A stretch of DNA of 64,000 bases, taken from contig NZ_JACHHB010000010.1 of assembly GCF_014202575.1 (NCBI RefSeq), forward strand, positions 62,001 through 126,000, given 5' to 3'. The notes beneath the pieces were generated by a model that saw only the letters and a list, made by a program, of their open reading frames with translations, made no database searches and was not told where the DNA came from. This DNA is from Texcoconibacillus texcoconensis. Lineage in GTDB: Bacteria; Bacillota; Bacilli; Bacillales; Salisediminibacteriaceae. Of this stretch, positions 18,231 through 26,728 are shown in pieces. A program made the translations under genes and the position numbers. Numbering within the stretch: position 1 is the first letter of the stretch; the number at the start of each line of letters is the position of its first letter.

Positions 18231-18980
18231 ATGACAAAAAGCGTTTTATATGAAGTCCATGACAGCGTTGCTTATTTGACTCTTTACCGCCCTGAAGTAA
18301 AAAATGCCTTAAACGAAACCATGCACAAAGAATTGCGCGAGTCCTTAATTGCAGCAAAAGAGGATGATGAAGTGCTCGTTATTATTTTACAAGGTTCAAA
18401 GGGCGCGTTTTGTAGCGGAACAGATTTCAATCGTTTTTTTAATGAAGATCTATCTACATTTGACTATGGTGCTTATTTGCAACGAACATATCATCCATTA
18501 ATTCACCTTATTGAATCTATTGAGAAACCGACGGTCGCTTTTATTAATGGCTTAGCCGCTGGATCTGGATTAAGTTTTACTTTCGCATGTGATTTTCGCG
18601 TTGCCGAACGAGACGCAAAGATGGTATTGGACTTTTTGGACATCGGATTATTCCCAGATACAGGAACTTCTTATTATTTACCTCACATCGTCGGCCACGC
18701 ACACGCAATGCACTTGGCATTAGGTGATCCAATCTCCGCAGAAGAAGCGCATCATATTCATCTTATACAAGATATTGGTTCCCCTGATCGTTTGATTGAA
18801 AAATTGAAAAAGGTCCCTCATTACGTTTTTTCTGAAATGAAAAAAGCAATGAAATCGAGTTTTGAGTCCTCTTTAGAAGATGTGTTGTATCGCGAAGTGA
18901 CCGTGCAACGTAAAGCAGGAAAGTCAGATGACCACTGGGAACGCGTCACCGATATTTATGAACGGAAAAATAAACAATAA
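18231..18980 (+). CDS. Enoyl-CoA hydratase/isomerase family protein (PaaG-like)
   Basis: A 249-residue crotonase-fold protein. Oxyanion-hole segments are SKGAFCSGTDF and NGLAAGSGLSF. The usual catalytic Glu of enoyl-CoA hydratase in the GGGxE turn is absent (GSGLS), and the second Glu is replaced by Asp in DIGLFPDTGTSYYLP, the pattern of PaaG-type enoyl-CoA isomerases. So isomerase activity is more likely than hydratase. Start ATG 18231 is preferred over ATG 18222, which abuts its ribosome site. Followed by a terminator and hemQ. It is not at this position in B. subtilis as far as recalled. Confidence 0.8.
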   Translation: MTKSVLYEVHDSVAYLTLYRPEVKNALNETMHKELRESLIAAKEDDEVLVIILQGSKGAFCSGTDFNRFFNEDLSTFDYGAYLQRTYHPLIHLIESIEKPTVAFINGLAAGSGLSFTFACDFRVAERDAKMVLDFLDIGLFPDTGTSYYLPHIVGHAHAMHLALGDPISAEEAHHIHLIQDIGSPDRLIEKLKKVPHYVFSEMKKAMKSSFESSLEDVLYREVTVQRKAGKSDDHWERVTDIYERKNKQ

Positions 18981-18988
18981 TGTTCGTT

Positions 18989-19035
18989 CCCAAACTGCCT
19001 GTATCCCTTAAGCAGTCAGTTTGGTTTTTTTTTTA
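18989..19035 (+). terminator. Terminator after the crotonase gene
   Basis: CCAAACTGCCTG pairs with CAGTCAGTTTGG (one mismatch), followed by ten T. Confidence 0.9.
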
Positions 19036-19119
19036 TACAAATGTATAATGAAACTGTTAACAACATGGGCGTCATTAGAATCTTGGTAAACGTTTTGACA
19101 ATGGATAGGAGTGAATATG

Positions 19120-19863
19120 ATGAGTGAACCTGCAAAAACAATAGAAGGTTGGTATGCATTACACGATTTACGCACGATGAATTGGGCTGCGTGGAAACGC
19201 CTAGATAGTGAGGAGCGCTCACAAATTATTGATGAGTTCCTCGCGACGATGGATCAGTGGCAACAAACGGCGGATCAACGTGAGGGAAGCCACGGTTTAT
19301 TTACGATCGTCGGTCAGAAAGCAGATTTTATGATCGTGTTGCTTCGTCCAACAATGGATGAATTAAATGAATTAGAAAATGAATTCAATAAAACTCGTTT
19401 TGCTGAGTACACTGTTCCTGCTTATTCTTACGTGTCTGTCGTCGAGTTAAGTAATTACTTGGCTGCTGATAAAGATCCTGAGGAAGATCCTGAAATTCAG
19501 GCTCGTCTAAAGCCTGCTCTTCCAGACTGGCAATATATCTGTTTCTACCCGATGGACAAGCGCCGAGAAGGTAGCGACAACTGGTACATGCTATCTGGAG
19601 ATAACCGACGCGAGTTAATGCGAAGTCACGGGATGATCGGACGCCAATATGCTGGGAAAGTTCGCCAAATCATTACCGGTTCCGTTGGTTTTGATGACTG
19701 GGAATGGGGCGTCACCCTTTTCGCCCACGATGTGCTTCAATTTAAAAAACTCGTTTATGAGATGCGTTTTGATGAAGTGAGTGCACGTTACGGGGAATTT
19801 GGTTCTTTCTATGTTGGTATGCGTTTGCCTGCTGAAGAAGTCGCCAAGTTTTTACACGTTTAA
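19120..19863 (+). CDS. hemQ: Coproheme decarboxylase (HemQ)
   Basis: Final enzyme of the Gram-positive coproporphyrin-dependent heme pathway, converting coproheme III to heme b with peroxide. The 247-residue chlorite-dismutase-fold protein shows the catalytic Tyr region [18 protein letters not shown] and the heme-ligand region [17 protein letters not shown]. Two adjacent ATG codons (19117, 19120) follow GGAG; the second gives the better spacing. Corresponds to YwfI beside pta in B. subtilis. Single gene with its own terminator. Confidence 0.93.
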   Translation: MSEPAKTIEGWYALHDLRTMNWAAWKRLDSEERSQIIDEFLATMDQWQQTADQREGSHGLFTIVGQKADFMIVLLRPTMDELNELENEFNKTRFAEYTVPAYSYVSVVELSNYLAADKDPEEDPEIQARLKPALPDWQYICFYPMDKRREGSDNWYMLSGDNRRELMRSHGMIGRQYAGKVRQIITGSVGFDDWEWGVTLFAHDVLQFKKLVYEMRFDEVSARYGEFGSFYVGMRLPAEEVAKFLHV

Positions 19864-19885
19864 TAGATAAGTAGTTGCATATATC

Positions 19886-19941
19886 GAGGCTGGCTGAATA
19901 GGACTTGAATGAGTCCTATTTCATGTCAGTCTCTTTTTTTA
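19886..19941 (+). terminator. Terminator after hemQ
   Basis: GAGGCTGGCTGAATAGGACT pairs imperfectly with AGTCCTATTTCATGTCAGTC, followed by T7. Confidence 0.85.
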
Positions 19942-20070
19942 TTTCATGAAAAAGCATACCTTGCTGTTTCTTCTCATAGCAATGCAATAGCGTGATGATT
20001 TTAATCATTTGATTCACACTATCGAACCTAGTCTCTTCTTTAAGCGTAAAAATTAAAGGGGGTGCCATAA

Positions 20071-20502
20071 ATGGGTGTCATTAAAGCACGGGACCAAGAC
20101 ATCAAGATCCTTGCTAGATTGATGCGCGCTGAGGCAGAGGGTGATGGAGAACAAGGGATGCTTAATGCAGGTAACACAATGGTCAATCGCGTTCGGGTTA
20201 GGTGTTTAGATTTTGAGGACATCACAACTGTTGAAAAAATGGCCTTTCAATCACCTGGCGGTTTCGAAGCAGTACAAAAGGGTTACTTTTATCAGCATGC
20301 TCGTGATAAAGAGAAGCGTTTAGCAAGAAAGCTCGTGCAAGGAAAGCGCTATGAACCTGGCAAATATTCGTTATGGTTTTTCCGACCTGACGGACCATGT
20401 CCTGAACAGTGGTTTGGGTATTGGAATTCAGGTCGTTACAAAGCGCATTGTTTTTTCAATCCATTACCTAGTGAATGTCAGGATGTCTACGGCACTTATT
20501 AG
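20071..20502 (+). CDS. cwlJ: Spore cortex-lytic enzyme CwlJ
   Basis: Hydrolyses spore cortex peptidoglycan during germination, notably that triggered by Ca-dipicolinate. The 143-residue protein is a bare SleB/hydrolase-2 domain: LMRAEAEGDGEQGMLNAGNT contains the catalytic Glu. No signal peptide is seen, as expected for a mother-cell protein loaded into the coat. AAAGGGGGTG precedes the ATG. gerQ starts 27 bp downstream, consistent with one operon and with the requirement of CwlJ for GerQ. A sigma-E promoter is expected but was not identified. Confidence 0.93.
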   Translation: MGVIKARDQDIKILARLMRAEAEGDGEQGMLNAGNTMVNRVRVRCLDFEDITTVEKMAFQSPGGFEAVQKGYFYQHARDKEKRLARKLVQGKRYEPGKYSLWFFRPDGPCPEQWFGYWNSGRYKAHCFFNPLPSECQDVYGTY

Positions 20503-20529
20503 TTTACCGATTAACAAAGGAGTGATTTG

Positions 20530-21015
20530 ATGTATCCACAATCAGGTTTTCCACAGCAAATGCCAGGAAGTCCATTCAATCAGCAATTCATGCAAGGTGG
20601 TTTTGATCAACAACCAGGTTTTCCTGGCGGGCAAGCGCCACAATGGCAGCCTCAGCCACAGCAAGGATTTCCGCAACCGCAACAACCAGGCGTTCAACCA
20701 CCACAACAACCGCAAACGCCAGGACAATTACCTATTGAGCAATCATTTATTGAAAATATTTTACGTTTAAACTTAGGAAAAGTCGGCACGTTTTATATGA
20801 CGTTTGAAAACAATGAAAAATGGAATGCGAAAGTCTTTAAAGGGGTCGTTGAAGCTGCTGGTCGGGACCATATTATTATTAGTGACCCACAAACCGATAA
20901 GCGTTACCTTTTATTAATGGTGAACTTAGATTATGTAACATTCGATGAACCCCTTGAATATGAGTATCCATATGCTAATAGAGATGAGTTTGACGCCTTT
21001 GGGCAGCAAGGTTAA
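20530..21015 (+). CDS. gerQ: Spore coat protein GerQ
   Basis: Coat protein needed to place CwlJ in the spore. The 161-residue protein has an N-terminal half rich in Gln, Pro and Gly (MYPQSGFPQQMPGSPFNQQF onwards, to about residue 65). A conserved C-terminal domain follows (SFIENILRLNLGKVGTFYMT, then LMVNLDYVTFDEPLEYEY). In B. subtilis, lysines 2, 4 and 5 are cross-linked by transglutaminase Tgl; here there is no lysine before about residue 82. ATG 20530 has AAAGGAG 8 bp upstream. Second gene of cwlJ-gerQ. Confidence 0.92.
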   Translation: MYPQSGFPQQMPGSPFNQQFMQGGFDQQPGFPGGQAPQWQPQPQQGFPQPQQPGVQPPQQPQTPGQLPIEQSFIENILRLNLGKVGTFYMTFENNEKWNAKVFKGVVEAAGRDHIIISDPQTDKRYLLLMVNLDYVTFDEPLEYEYPYANRDEFDAFGQQG

Positions 21016-21025
21016 TCATAAGTTG

Positions 21026-21065
21026 AAAAAGAAGCGGTGGATAATGATCCATACCGCTTCTTTTT
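21026..21065 (+). terminator. Terminator after gerQ
   Basis: AAGAAGCGGT and ACCGCTTCTT frame an 18-nt interior that can pair further (GGAT/ATCC), with T5 on the plus strand and T5 on the minus strand, so it may also serve ywdK. Confidence 0.85.
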
Positions 21066-21087
21066 GCGTTTATTAGACTTTGCTGCT

Positions 21088-21462
21088 TTAGCCTTCTTGA
21101 ATGACGGCGATGACCATCAGTGCCCATCCTGTAAGGAAAGCAACCCCACCAATTGGTGTTATCGCTCCAAGTGGACGAATTCCTGTAACCCCCATCGCAT
21201 ATAAACTACCAGAAAAAAGGATGATTCCGATAAACATCGCCCAACCAGCACCATACAACAGTCCACTCGCCTGGAAATACCTCATTAAAATAGCAATCAC
21301 TAGAATCGCAACTGTATGAATCATGTGGTATTGAACCCCAGTCTCATACTGAGCTTTGAGGCCGTAAGATTCTAAGCGTGGTTGTAAAGCGTGTGCGCCA
21401 AATGCGCCAATTGCAACAAATAAAAACCCACTAATGCCACCGAGAATAAGTAATGTTTTCAT
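21088..21462 (-). CDS. ywdK: DUF423 membrane protein (YwdK)
   Basis: A 124-residue DUF423 protein with four membrane helices. The family signature AIGAFGAHALQPRL is near the N-terminus and TPIGGVAFLTGWALMVIA at the end. Function unknown. ATG with GGAG upstream. Neighbour of gerQ, as in B. subtilis (ywdL-ywdK). Confidence 0.92.
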   Translation of the reverse strand: MKTLLILGGISGFLFVAIGAFGAHALQPRLESYGLKAQYETGVQYHMIHTVAILVIAILMRYFQASGLLYGAGWAMFIGIILFSGSLYAMGVTGIRPLGAITPIGGVAFLTGWALMVIAVIQEG

Positions 21463-21776
21463 ACAATTTCTCCTTTTATGTGAACTTTATTCGTAGCGTA
21501 CCATATCTTTTTCTTTCCGCCAAAAAGGTTGCCTCACTTTCCTCTTGAGGTTGTCTTGCAGTGAGATTGCATTTTGACCTTCGACAATCCATTAACAACT
21601 GCATAAACACAATAAGCCCGTAAGACTAGAATTAAAAAGCTCTTTTCATAAACTTTATCGTTTTTGATAAAATCGAAGAAACGAAAATGTACGAGTTTAG
21701 GTTGACAAATGCATTCACGTCCATCGTGTCTGTACGCTGCAGACATTGTGTCCGTTCGCACCATTAATTTGACGCA
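21463..21776. other. Spacer between ywdK and the repeat array
   Basis: About 310 bp with no gene I can support. A minus-strand open frame at 21534-21785 has no ribosome site or recognisable family and runs into the first repeat. The last 10 bp before the array carry no copy of its linker. Confidence 0.4.
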
Positions 21777-23011
21777 TTCGGACAACTCTACTGCTTTTTC
21801 TTCTCAAACTGTCCGAATATGCCCGGGGTTCGGACAACTCTACTGCTTTTTCTTCTCAAACTGTCCGAATATGCCCGGGGTTCGGACAACTCTACTGCTT
21901 TTTCTTCTCAAACTGTCCGAACTTGCCTGAGGTTCGGACAGCTCTACTGCTTTTTCTTCTCAAACTGTCCGAACTTGCCTGAGGTTCGGACAGCTCTACT
22001 GCTTTTTCTTCTCAAACTGTCCGAACTTGACCTGGGTTCGGACAACTCTACTGCTTTTTCTTCTCAAACTGTCCGAACTTGACCTGGGTTCGGACAACTC
22101 TACTGCTTTTTCTTGTCAAACTGTCCGAACTTGCCTGAGGTTCGGACAGCTCTACTGCTTTTTCTTCTCAAACTGTCCGAATATGCCCGGGGTTCGGACA
22201 GCTCTACTGCTTTTTCTTCTCTAACTGTCCGAACTTCCCCGAGGTTCGGACAACTCTACTGCTTTTTCTTCTCAAACTGTCCGAACACCCCCGAGGTTCG
22301 GACAACTCTACTGCTTTTTCTCCTCAAACTGTCCGAACTTCCCCGAGGTTCGGACACTTATACTGCTTTTTCTTCTCTAACTGTCCGAACTTCCCCGGGG
22401 TTCGGACACTTATACTGCTTTTTCTCCTCAAACTGTCCGAACTTCCCCGGGGTTCGGACACTTATACTGCTTTTTCTCCTCAAACTGTCCGAACACCCCC
22501 CGAGGTTCGGACACTTATACTGCTTTTTCTCCTCAAACTGTCCGAACACCCCCGAGGTTCGGACAATTATACTGCTTTTTCTTCTCAAACTGTCCGAACA
22601 CCCCCGAGGTTCGGACAATTATACTGCTTTTTCTTCTCAAACTGTCCGAATATGCCCGAGGTTCGGACAGCTCTACTGCTTTTTCTCCTCAAACTGTCCG
22701 AACACCCCCGAGGTTCGGACAATTATACTGCTTTTTCTCCTCAAACTGTCCGAACACCCCCGAGGTTCGGACAGCTCTACTGCTTTTTCTTCTCTAACTG
22801 TCCGAACTTCCCCGGGGTTCGGACACTTATACTGCTTTTTCTCCTCAAACTGTCCGAACACCCCCGAGGTTCCGACAATTATACTGCTTTTTCTCCTCAA
22901 ACTGTCCGAACACCCCCGAGGTTCGGACAATTATACTGCTTTTTCTTCTCAAACTGTCCGAACACCCCGAGGTTCGGACAGCTCTACTGCCTTTTCTCCT
23001 CTAACTGTCCG
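21777..23011. repeat. Array of 24 inverted-repeat units, about 52-bp period
   Basis: Each of 24 units is 43 bp: arm GTTCGGACA, a 25-nt centre containing TACTGCTTTTTCT, and arm TGTCCGAAC. The 23 linkers measured between GAA and TTC are 10-12 nt (mostly 11) in nine variants, for example TATGCCCGGGG, CTTGCCTGAGG, CACCCCCGAGG. Centres vary at the first bases (ACTCT, GCTCT, CTTAT, ATTAT) and in TTCTTCTC/TTCTCCTC. The array begins and ends at arms, not linkers, which sets the unit phase. Each linker can also be the loop of a TGTCCGAAC/GTTCGGACA hairpin. It lies between ywdK and ywdI, neighbours in B. subtilis except for ywdJ. It is open in all plus frames because the unit lacks stops, so the long open frames here are not evidence of coding. 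Confidence 0.95.
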
Positions 23012-23102
23012 TAAAAATCACTAGATGGGAATCTTTATTTCCAACCATGTGAATTTCTATGTCATTCACGACCACTTAGTGATAAAACGTTGATGTAACA
23101 AT

Positions 23103-23142
23103 AAAAAACGCATGAGATTTTCTGTGTAAAATCCCATGCGTT
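23103..23142 (-). terminator. Terminator of ywdI
   Basis: AACGCATGGGATTTT and AAAATCTCATGCGTT (minus strand) form a 15-bp stem with one mismatch, followed by TTTTATTG; it lies about 80 bp after the ywdI stop. Confidence 0.85.
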
Positions 23143-23220
23143 TCCCCTTTGTGTTTTGATTGTTTGCCCCTCTGAAAGAAACCAGTTACTATGTATGCTG
23201 CTCCCTTTTAGGATAAACGA

Positions 23221-23544
23221 CTAAAAATCAAGTAGGCTATCACTCTCTGGCTTTTCATCATCATCATAAACATTGAGCTTCCTTGATGTTTCTACAGGCG
23301 TTTCTTTCCCTGTATTAGGTTGCTTTATATGCTGCACGTCAGCCGCACTTGCCTCCTGGACTTTCGGTACATACGTTGCTTGGCTGGATTGCTCCGCTTC
23401 TAAAAGCAAATCACAGTATGTTTTAATTGAGATCATCTGCTCACGAAAATCATTTGTGTTTGTACCTGCATGCTGAACGACACGGTGAGCTTCGTCAATC
23501 TTTTCATTCATTTTCCTTAGAACCGTCTCCGGTCGAATATCCAC
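23221..23544 (-). CDS. ywdI: YwdI family protein (DUF5327)
   Basis: A 107-residue soluble protein of the YwdI family: an N-terminal helical part (ETVLRKMNEKIDEAHRVVQH, then MISIKTYCDLLLEAE) followed by a polar, disordered tail ending SDSLLDF. Start is GTG with AGGGGG upstream. Location between ywdK and ung fits B. subtilis. Function unknown. Confidence 0.82.
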   Translation of the reverse strand: MDIRPETVLRKMNEKIDEAHRVVQHAGTNTNDFREQMISIKTYCDLLLEAEQSSQATYVPKVQEASAADVQHIKQPNTGKETPVETSRKLNVYDDDEKPESDSLLDF

Positions 23545-23619
23545 GATGGTTACCCCCTTTCATACTACGGAAGTCAAAGCTTTTATCTCTTTGGACTTCA
23601 TTGTCCATTTTTTACAACG

Positions 23620-24294
23620 TCACTCTTGGTATAACACTTTACCTAATTGGCGGATTTTATCCGATTCATATATGTGTACGCCTTTACTTTCTTCTTGCGC
23701 TACGGTGACCATTACAGAAGAAACATATTTAGCTGGGATTGGCTTATATTTTTCAAACGGCCCTGTAAGTAATGGTGAAAGGGATTTACTAAATATTTCT
23801 GCTGTCTTTTCTTTTACACGGAATTCACTACGATGACCTGTCAAAAGCGATGGCCGAAAAATATGTAAAGATTCAAGCTGCAAAGCAATTAATTCTTCTT
23901 CTAGCTTTCCTTTAACTCTCGTATAAAAAAACGCACCATCTCGGTCAGATTTAATTGCTGAAACAATTAGAACTCGTGCCGCACTTTGAATTTTTGCTTC
24001 TTTGGCTAGCTTCAATGGATAAGTATAATCGACTTTCATAAATCCCTTTTTTGATTTTGCCTCTTTCATTGTCGTTCCGAGACAGATAAAAATATCATCA
24101 ACACGAAGGTCTGACATATAGGTATGTAAATCATCAAAGTCAATCATGTATTCGCGAATCTTTTTATGATTTTGAAACCTCGTCGGTCGCCTTACAAATA
24201 AAATAACTTCATCATATACATCTTCGTTAAGCAAATCTTCAACAACACAATCACCAATTAACCCCGTCGCACCAGCTACTAAAGCCGTTTTCAA
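23620..24294 (-). CDS. NAD(P)-binding oxidoreductase (atypical SDR, TIP30-like)
   Basis: A 224-residue Rossmann-fold protein. The dinucleotide motif is GATGLIGDCVVEDLL; CLGTTMKEAKSKKGFMKVDY and RVLIVSAIKSDRDGAFFYTRVKGKLEEEL are typical of the HTATIP2/TIP30-like atypical short-chain dehydrogenases, with a YxxxK-like YTRVK. TTG start with AGAGGTG upstream. Substrate unknown. It lies between ywdI and a sensor kinase gene on the same strand. Confidence 0.8.
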   Translation of the reverse strand: MKTALVAGATGLIGDCVVEDLLNEDVYDEVILFVRRPTRFQNHKKIREYMIDFDDLHTYMSDLRVDDIFICLGTTMKEAKSKKGFMKVDYTYPLKLAKEAKIQSAARVLIVSAIKSDRDGAFFYTRVKGKLEEELIALQLESLHIFRPSLLTGHRSEFRVKEKTAEIFSKSLSPLLTGPFEKYKPIPAKYVSSVMVTVAQEESKGVHIYESDKIRQLGKVLYQE

Positions 24295-24373
24295 CGCTAC
24301 GTCACCTCTTAACGATATTCTTTATTTATACTTTAACATTTTGCTGTTGTCGAAAGAAAACGAAACTCCTAGT

Positions 24374-26524
24374 TTAGCCATTTTGCACAATAGGTAGTTG
24401 AATTTTGAAGGTCGTTCCTTCATTCAATTGACTGTTCACTTTCATTTTACCACCTATGTCTTCGATCATACGGTAACTCATTACTAAACCGAGACCTGTT
24501 CCATTTGGTTTCGTTGTATGAAAAGGAGTACCCAAGTTTTTTAATGTCTTTTCATCCATCCCTCCACCTGTATCAGTAAATGAAACGGTCAACATATTTG
24601 CTTGTTTATCTTCAAAGGCTTCTACCGTCAATGTACCTCCATCATCCATTGCTTCAATTGCATTTTGTACAATATTGACAAACACCTGCTGTACTTGGCT
24701 CTCATTCGCCCAAACGTAAGCACCATTGGACGAGTATTTTGTCTCTAATTTAATATGTTGATTTTGAAATGTAGAGCTATACAACATTAACAAATCATCG
24801 AGTTTATTCGGAATGTTGACCTTGACTTTTTCCACATTCGAGGTTGGACTAGCTAAGTTTAATAAATCATTAATAATCTGATTTACACGGTCAATCTCCT
24901 TTAAAATCAAAGAATAATAACGCTTTTCTTCTTCTGATGAAGCTTTTTGGTCAAAAAGCTGTATAAAGCCACGAATAATCGTGATCGGATTGCGAATTTC
25001 ATGTGCTAACCCTGCAGATATTTGTCCGACAGCACTTAACTTTTCTGACCTTAGTAGCTCCTCTTGCATCAGTCGCTTTTCTGTAACTTCATTGAATATA
25101 ACAAGCACTTCCCAGTCATCTGGGTCACCATCTATACTAGGTAATGTTGACACACTTGTAAGAAATGTTCGTTCATCCCCTTCAATAGAACATCTAACCT
25201 CAAATTGCTTCGTCTCATCATTTAAAACTTCGTGCAACTTCAGTTGTTCAATAAACAAATGAAATGGATGAGAACTTGGGCATATGTCATCAACTTTGCT
25301 TCCGATCATTTCATCTTTTAATATTTGAAAAACATGTTCACACGTTTGGTTAAATAAAGTGACTTCTCCTTTATTACGGTCAAAGGCAAACACGCCATTG
25401 TCTGTTGTTTCAATAATTAACGTTGATTTACGATGTGTTTTTTCCCTATCATGAAGGCGCTTTGTCATCGCGTCAAATGTTTGATTGAGTTTATTAATTT
25501 CTTCATAAGCTTGAACATACTTCGGTTGTAATCGCTCTCCCTTAGCGAATTTAGACGTCGTTTCTACAAGTTGTTTGACAGGGCGAACGATGTAATGTGA
25601 CAAACGGACTGTAAAGAAGCTGGCTAGTAAAAGTACTAATCCGAATATGAGTACATATTGAAAAAGGAGACTGTCTAACGGCTGATACAATTTTGATCGA
25701 TCAGCTGATACACCAATATACCAATTATGTGGAAAACCATCGACTTGCTTAACTTCCTTAAAAGCATATACTTCATTATTTTCAGCATATAAATATAACT
25801 CTTCATTGTCTCCATGTTCTTCGATGTGTTGCCGGCTAAGACCTAACCTTCTCATTTGATTTTCTTTTAAGATCCGTTCTTCTTCAGGATGGGCAATTAA
25901 TTCCCCGCCTTCATTTAAAAGAAAAGATTCACCACTCGCATGTGCTGAAGCCCGTTCTCTTGCAAAACGATTTAATTTTTCATAAAAAACACTCAAGTTA
26001 AATACAGGAGACACAACCCGTTTAATCTCTTGATCTTGATTGTAGATCGGTGCCGATATGACAAGCGAAGGCTCACCCGTTGTTGGGGAGCGATAGAGGT
26101 CAGAAATATTTGTTTGTCCACTTACGCTATTTTCAAACCAAGACCGTTTAATGACTTTTTCACCGGTAATATTTAAATCTATATCAGAGACAACGACCCC
26201 AGAATCGTCTATGACGACGACATCATCATACGCTTTATGAGAATCGGTAAACTGTTCGATTTGTTGATCGATTTCAGCTTTGGTCGACTCGCTATCAACG
26301 AGTATAGGATTTCGCGCTAAGTAATCTACGCCTTCTAACCTTTCTTCAATCATTGACTCCACATCTGCTGCCAGTGCTTCAGCATATGCAAATAAGCGTT
26401 CTTCTTCACGATCGGTCAATGCTTGTTTCTGCCATTCGTAAGAAAGAACCCCCACAATAAAAAGAGGAATAATCGTAATGATTAGACAGAACGCAAGGAG
26501 TTTGGCGCGTAACGTTTTCAGCAT
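24374..26524 (-). CDS. Membrane sensor histidine kinase, sporulation-kinase type (KinD-like)
   Basis: A 716-residue kinase. Membrane helix 8-28, extracellular dCache-like domain about 30-280, helix 285-307, HAMP 308-360, PAS about 365-480, and HisKA with phospho-acceptor His508 in LAHEIRNPITIIRGF. The ATPase domain shows NIVQNAIEAM, DTGGGMDE and GTGLGLVMS. The H-box sequence AHEIRNP.T.I.GF is that of the KinA-KinE phosphorelay kinases, and KinD has the same dCache architecture. There is no response-regulator gene beside it, which fits an orphan kinase feeding Spo0F. The extracellular ligand is unknown. ATG with AAAAGGAG upstream. The link to sporulation is inference. Confidence 0.85.
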   Translation of the reverse strand: MLKTLRAKLLAFCLIITIIPLFIVGVLSYEWQKQALTDREEERLFAYAEALAADVESMIEERLEGVDYLARNPILVDSESTKAEIDQQIEQFTDSHKAYDDVVVIDDSGVVVSDIDLNITGEKVIKRSWFENSVSGQTNISDLYRSPTTGEPSLVISAPIYNQDQEIKRVVSPVFNLSVFYEKLNRFARERASAHASGESFLLNEGGELIAHPEEERILKENQMRRLGLSRQHIEEHGDNEELYLYAENNEVYAFKEVKQVDGFPHNWYIGVSADRSKLYQPLDSLLFQYVLIFGLVLLLASFFTVRLSHYIVRPVKQLVETTSKFAKGERLQPKYVQAYEEINKLNQTFDAMTKRLHDREKTHRKSTLIIETTDNGVFAFDRNKGEVTLFNQTCEHVFQILKDEMIGSKVDDICPSSHPFHLFIEQLKLHEVLNDETKQFEVRCSIEGDERTFLTSVSTLPSIDGDPDDWEVLVIFNEVTEKRLMQEELLRSEKLSAVGQISAGLAHEIRNPITIIRGFIQLFDQKASSEEEKRYYSLILKEIDRVNQIINDLLNLASPTSNVEKVKVNIPNKLDDLLMLYSSTFQNQHIKLETKYSSNGAYVWANESQVQQVFVNIVQNAIEAMDDGGTLTVEAFEDKQANMLTVSFTDTGGGMDEKTLKNLGTPFHTTKPNGTGLGLVMSYRMIEDIGGKMKVNSQLNEGTTFKIQLPIVQNG

Positions 26525-26677
26525 TTACAAGACTCCTTTTATTTTCTACGCTCTTATTATAGTACATCTATTATAGACTTTGGGAATATTACTTGATTTT
26601 TTTATGGACAGTAAATGAATTTTTATTACAAGCATTTATCTATTTTCCTTTAAACTGAATTTCACCACTAAAATGGA

Positions 26678-26708
26678 ACAGCGCCTTCTTTTTGAAGGCG
26701 CTGTTTTC
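26678..26708 (-). terminator. Terminator of the ykwC-like gene
   Basis: AACAGCGCCTTC and GAAGGCGCTGTT form a perfect 12-bp stem. The T-run is short on both strands (TTTTC on plus, TTCCATTTTA on minus). Confidence 0.7.
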
Positions 26709-26728
26709 AATAAGTGGAGGTGAACTTT

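Noticed and set aside
21534-21785. Minus-strand 83-codon open frame
   Set aside because: No ribosome site, no recognisable domain, and it begins inside the first repeat arm.
21777-23011. CRISPR array
   Set aside because: The conserved part (about 41-43 bp) is longer than the variable part (10-12 nt), linkers are a few recurring variants rather than unique spacers, and no cas genes are near.
22113-23024. 303-codon open frame through the repeat array (and shorter frames on both strands)
   Set aside because: The repeat unit has no stop codon in the plus frames, so long frames arise automatically. The period of 52 is not a multiple of 3, there is no ribosome site, and the linkers of 10 and 12 nt shift the frame.
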